The position numbers were made by a program, and so were the translations under genes. DNA of 32,505 nt, taken from an uncultured Caulobacter sp. (lineage in GTDB: Bacteria > Pseudomonadota > Alphaproteobacteria > Caulobacterales > Caulobacteraceae). The first letter of the stretch is position 1, and each line of letters starts with the position of its first letter. Shown in pieces: positions 31,056-32,505 of the stretch. The DNA lies in assembly GCA_936942565.1 (NCBI GenBank), contig CAKZJK010000097.1:1-32505 (forward strand), in the 5' to 3' direction. Under the pieces are notes generated by a model, which saw only the letters and a list, made by a program, of their open reading frames with translations, made no database searches and was not told where the DNA came from.

Positions 31056-31169
31056 CGTGCTTAAGCCTGTTTAACCGAGTGACCCGCAACCTGCCGAAAG
31101 GTCGTTAAGATGGGGTTGCCGTGGCGGGTCTTGGCCGCGTAATCCCAGGCTTCATTCTAGGAGTTCGCG

Positions 31170-32024
31170 ATGAAGACGGCGTTTATCGGCCTGGGGGTCA
31201 TGGGGTTTCCGATGGCGGGTCACTTGAAGGCCGCCGGCCACGACGTCGCCGTCTACAACCGAAGCCCTGAAAAAGCGCGACGCTGGTCCGAGAAGCACGG
31301 CGGTCCCGCGTTTCCGACGATCGCCGAGGCGGTGGCTGGCGCCGAGGTCGTGCTGCTCTGCGTCGGCAATGACGACGACGTCCGCGACGTCGTGGCGCAG
31401 GTCCTGCCGGCGATGGCCGAGGGCGGCGTCATCGTCGACCACACCACCACCTCGGCCAAGGTCGCGCGCGAGATGGCCGCCCTGGCGGCCGCGTGCGGGC
31501 GCGCCTTTGTCGACGCGCCGGTGTCCGGCGGCCAGGCGGGAGCCGAGAACGGCCAACTGACCATCATGGCCGGCGGCGACGAAGCGTCCTACGACCGCGT
31601 CCTGCCGGTCATCGAGGTCTACGCCAAGGCCGTCCGGCGCATGGGCGATGTCGGCGCGGGCCAGCTGACCAAGATGTGCAACCAGATCGCCATCGCCGGC
31701 GTCGTCCAGGGCGTGGCCGAAGCGCTGCACTTCGCCAAGCGCGCCGGCCTGCCGACCGACGACGTCCTGGCGGCGATCTCCAAGGGTTCGGCGCAGTCGT
31801 GGCAGATGGAAAACCGCTGGCCGACCATGGCGCGCGGCGAGTTCGAGTTTGGCTTCGCCGTCGACTGGATGCGCAAGGACCTGGGCATCGCGCTGGACGA
31901 GGCGCGCTCCAACGGCGCCACGCTGCCGGGCACGGCCCTGATCGACCAGTTCTACGCCGAGGTCCAGGCGATGGGCGGTAACCGCTGGGACACCTCGAGT
32001 CTGGTGGCTCGGCTGGAAAAGTAG
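31170..32024 (+). CDS. 3-hydroxyisobutyrate dehydrogenase-family NAD(P)-dependent oxidoreductase
   Basis: FIGLGVMGFPMAGHLKAAGHDVAVYNRS; FVDAPVSGGQAGAENGQLTIMAGG; GAGQLTKMCNQIAIAG. Confidence 0.94.
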   Translation: MKTAFIGLGVMGFPMAGHLKAAGHDVAVYNRSPEKARRWSEKHGGPAFPTIAEAVAGAEVVLLCVGNDDDVRDVVAQVLPAMAEGGVIVDHTTTSAKVAREMAALAAACGRAFVDAPVSGGQAGAENGQLTIMAGGDEASYDRVLPVIEVYAKAVRRMGDVGAGQLTKMCNQIAIAGVVQGVAEALHFAKRAGLPTDDVLAAISKGSAQSWQMENRWPTMARGEFEFGFAVDWMRKDLGIALDEARSNGATLPGTALIDQFYAEVQAMGGNRWDTSSLVARLEK

Positions 32025-32028
32025 GCGG

Positions 32029-32505
32029 CTAGCTCAGCAGGGCGTCGGCCAGTTCGCCGGCGTCCCAGCCGCTACGAGGCGCGACGAGGATCGGCGCGTG
32101 ACGCTCGAAGGCGCGCAGCATCTCGACCGTCTGGTCGAGGTCCGGCGCGTCGAGGCTTTCGCTGACCACGATGGCCGCCACGGTCAGGCCCCGCGCGCGG
32201 GCGACCTCGAGCGCGATCGACAGGTCCTTCACCATCAGATCGAGTCCGAAGCCGCTGTCGAACTGGCGCGACAGCACGAACTGCTTGAACTTCTTCTGCG
32301 TCGAGTTGTTCATGCCGGTCGAGGCGTTGAGCACGTCGGTCATCAGCCCGGGATCGATTCCGAACTGCTGGCCGATCAGCAGGGCTTCGATGCCGATCAG
32401 GAAACCGCCCGCCGAGACGAGGTTGTTGAGCGCCTTCATCGCCTGGCCGGAGCCGAGGCCGCCGATGCGGTGAATCGTGGTGCCCATCGCGCGCAGCACC
32501 GGCTC
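32029..32505 (-). CDS. 3-hydroxyisobutyrate dehydrogenase-family oxidoreductase, C-terminal part; start lies beyond the window
   Basis: GGLGSGQAMKALNNLVSAGGFLIGIEAL; FDSGFGLDLMVKDLSIALEVARARG; frame still open at the window edge. Confidence 0.88.
   Translation of the reverse strand, partial: EPVLRAMGTTIHRIGGLGSGQAMKALNNLVSAGGFLIGIEALLIGQQFGIDPGLMTDVLNASTGMNNSTQKKFKQFVLSRQFDSGFGLDLMVKDLSIALEVARARGLTVAAIVVSESLDAPDLDQTVEMLRAFERHAPILVAPRSGWDAGELADALLS

Noticed and set aside
29619-31064. 481-aa plus-strand ORF opposite bpt and motB
   Set aside because: Antisense to two clear genes; composition artefact.
32101-32220. Suspected frameshift in the C-terminus of the last gene
   Set aside because: I read all three frames. 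The annotated frame gives a family-like DLDQTVEMLRAFER segment and the others give Arg/Ser-rich nonsense.

Overview
The window is a GC-rich, densely coding alphaproteobacterial chromosome segment. It looks Caulobacter-like from the gene order rpoZ-spoT / pyrE-pdxJ-acpS-lepB-rnc-era-recO / parC and from the protein sequences. I can support 31 protein-coding genes, the last one truncated at the window end. I saw no rRNA, tRNA, CRISPR array or mobile element. Most of the window is housekeeping. The points I consider most worth a second look are: (1) a tightly coupled three-gene module (SMP-30 lactonase, glucose-fructose/aldose-aldose oxidoreductase-like protein, alpha/beta hydrolase) in which every product starts with an export-type signal, suggesting a periplasmic sugar-oxidation pathway; (2) an NRAMP-fold transporter, inserted in antisense between rnc and era, whose canonical metal-site residues (TM1 DPGN, TM6 MPH) read DPSG and SPY; (3) a possible CTG start for spoT, overlapping the rpoZ stop and preceded by an AGGAGGA Shine-Dalgarno; (4) convergent gene pairs with almost no intergenic space, three of which share a CTAG for both stop codons; (5) a 26-nt perfect palindrome and a second large hairpin between phoD and parC, and a three-hairpin leader before pdxJ; (6) a probable leaderless pyrE promoter; (7) Ala at the quinolone-critical Ser position of ParC. 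All product calls come from reading the sequence by eye. No database search was run.
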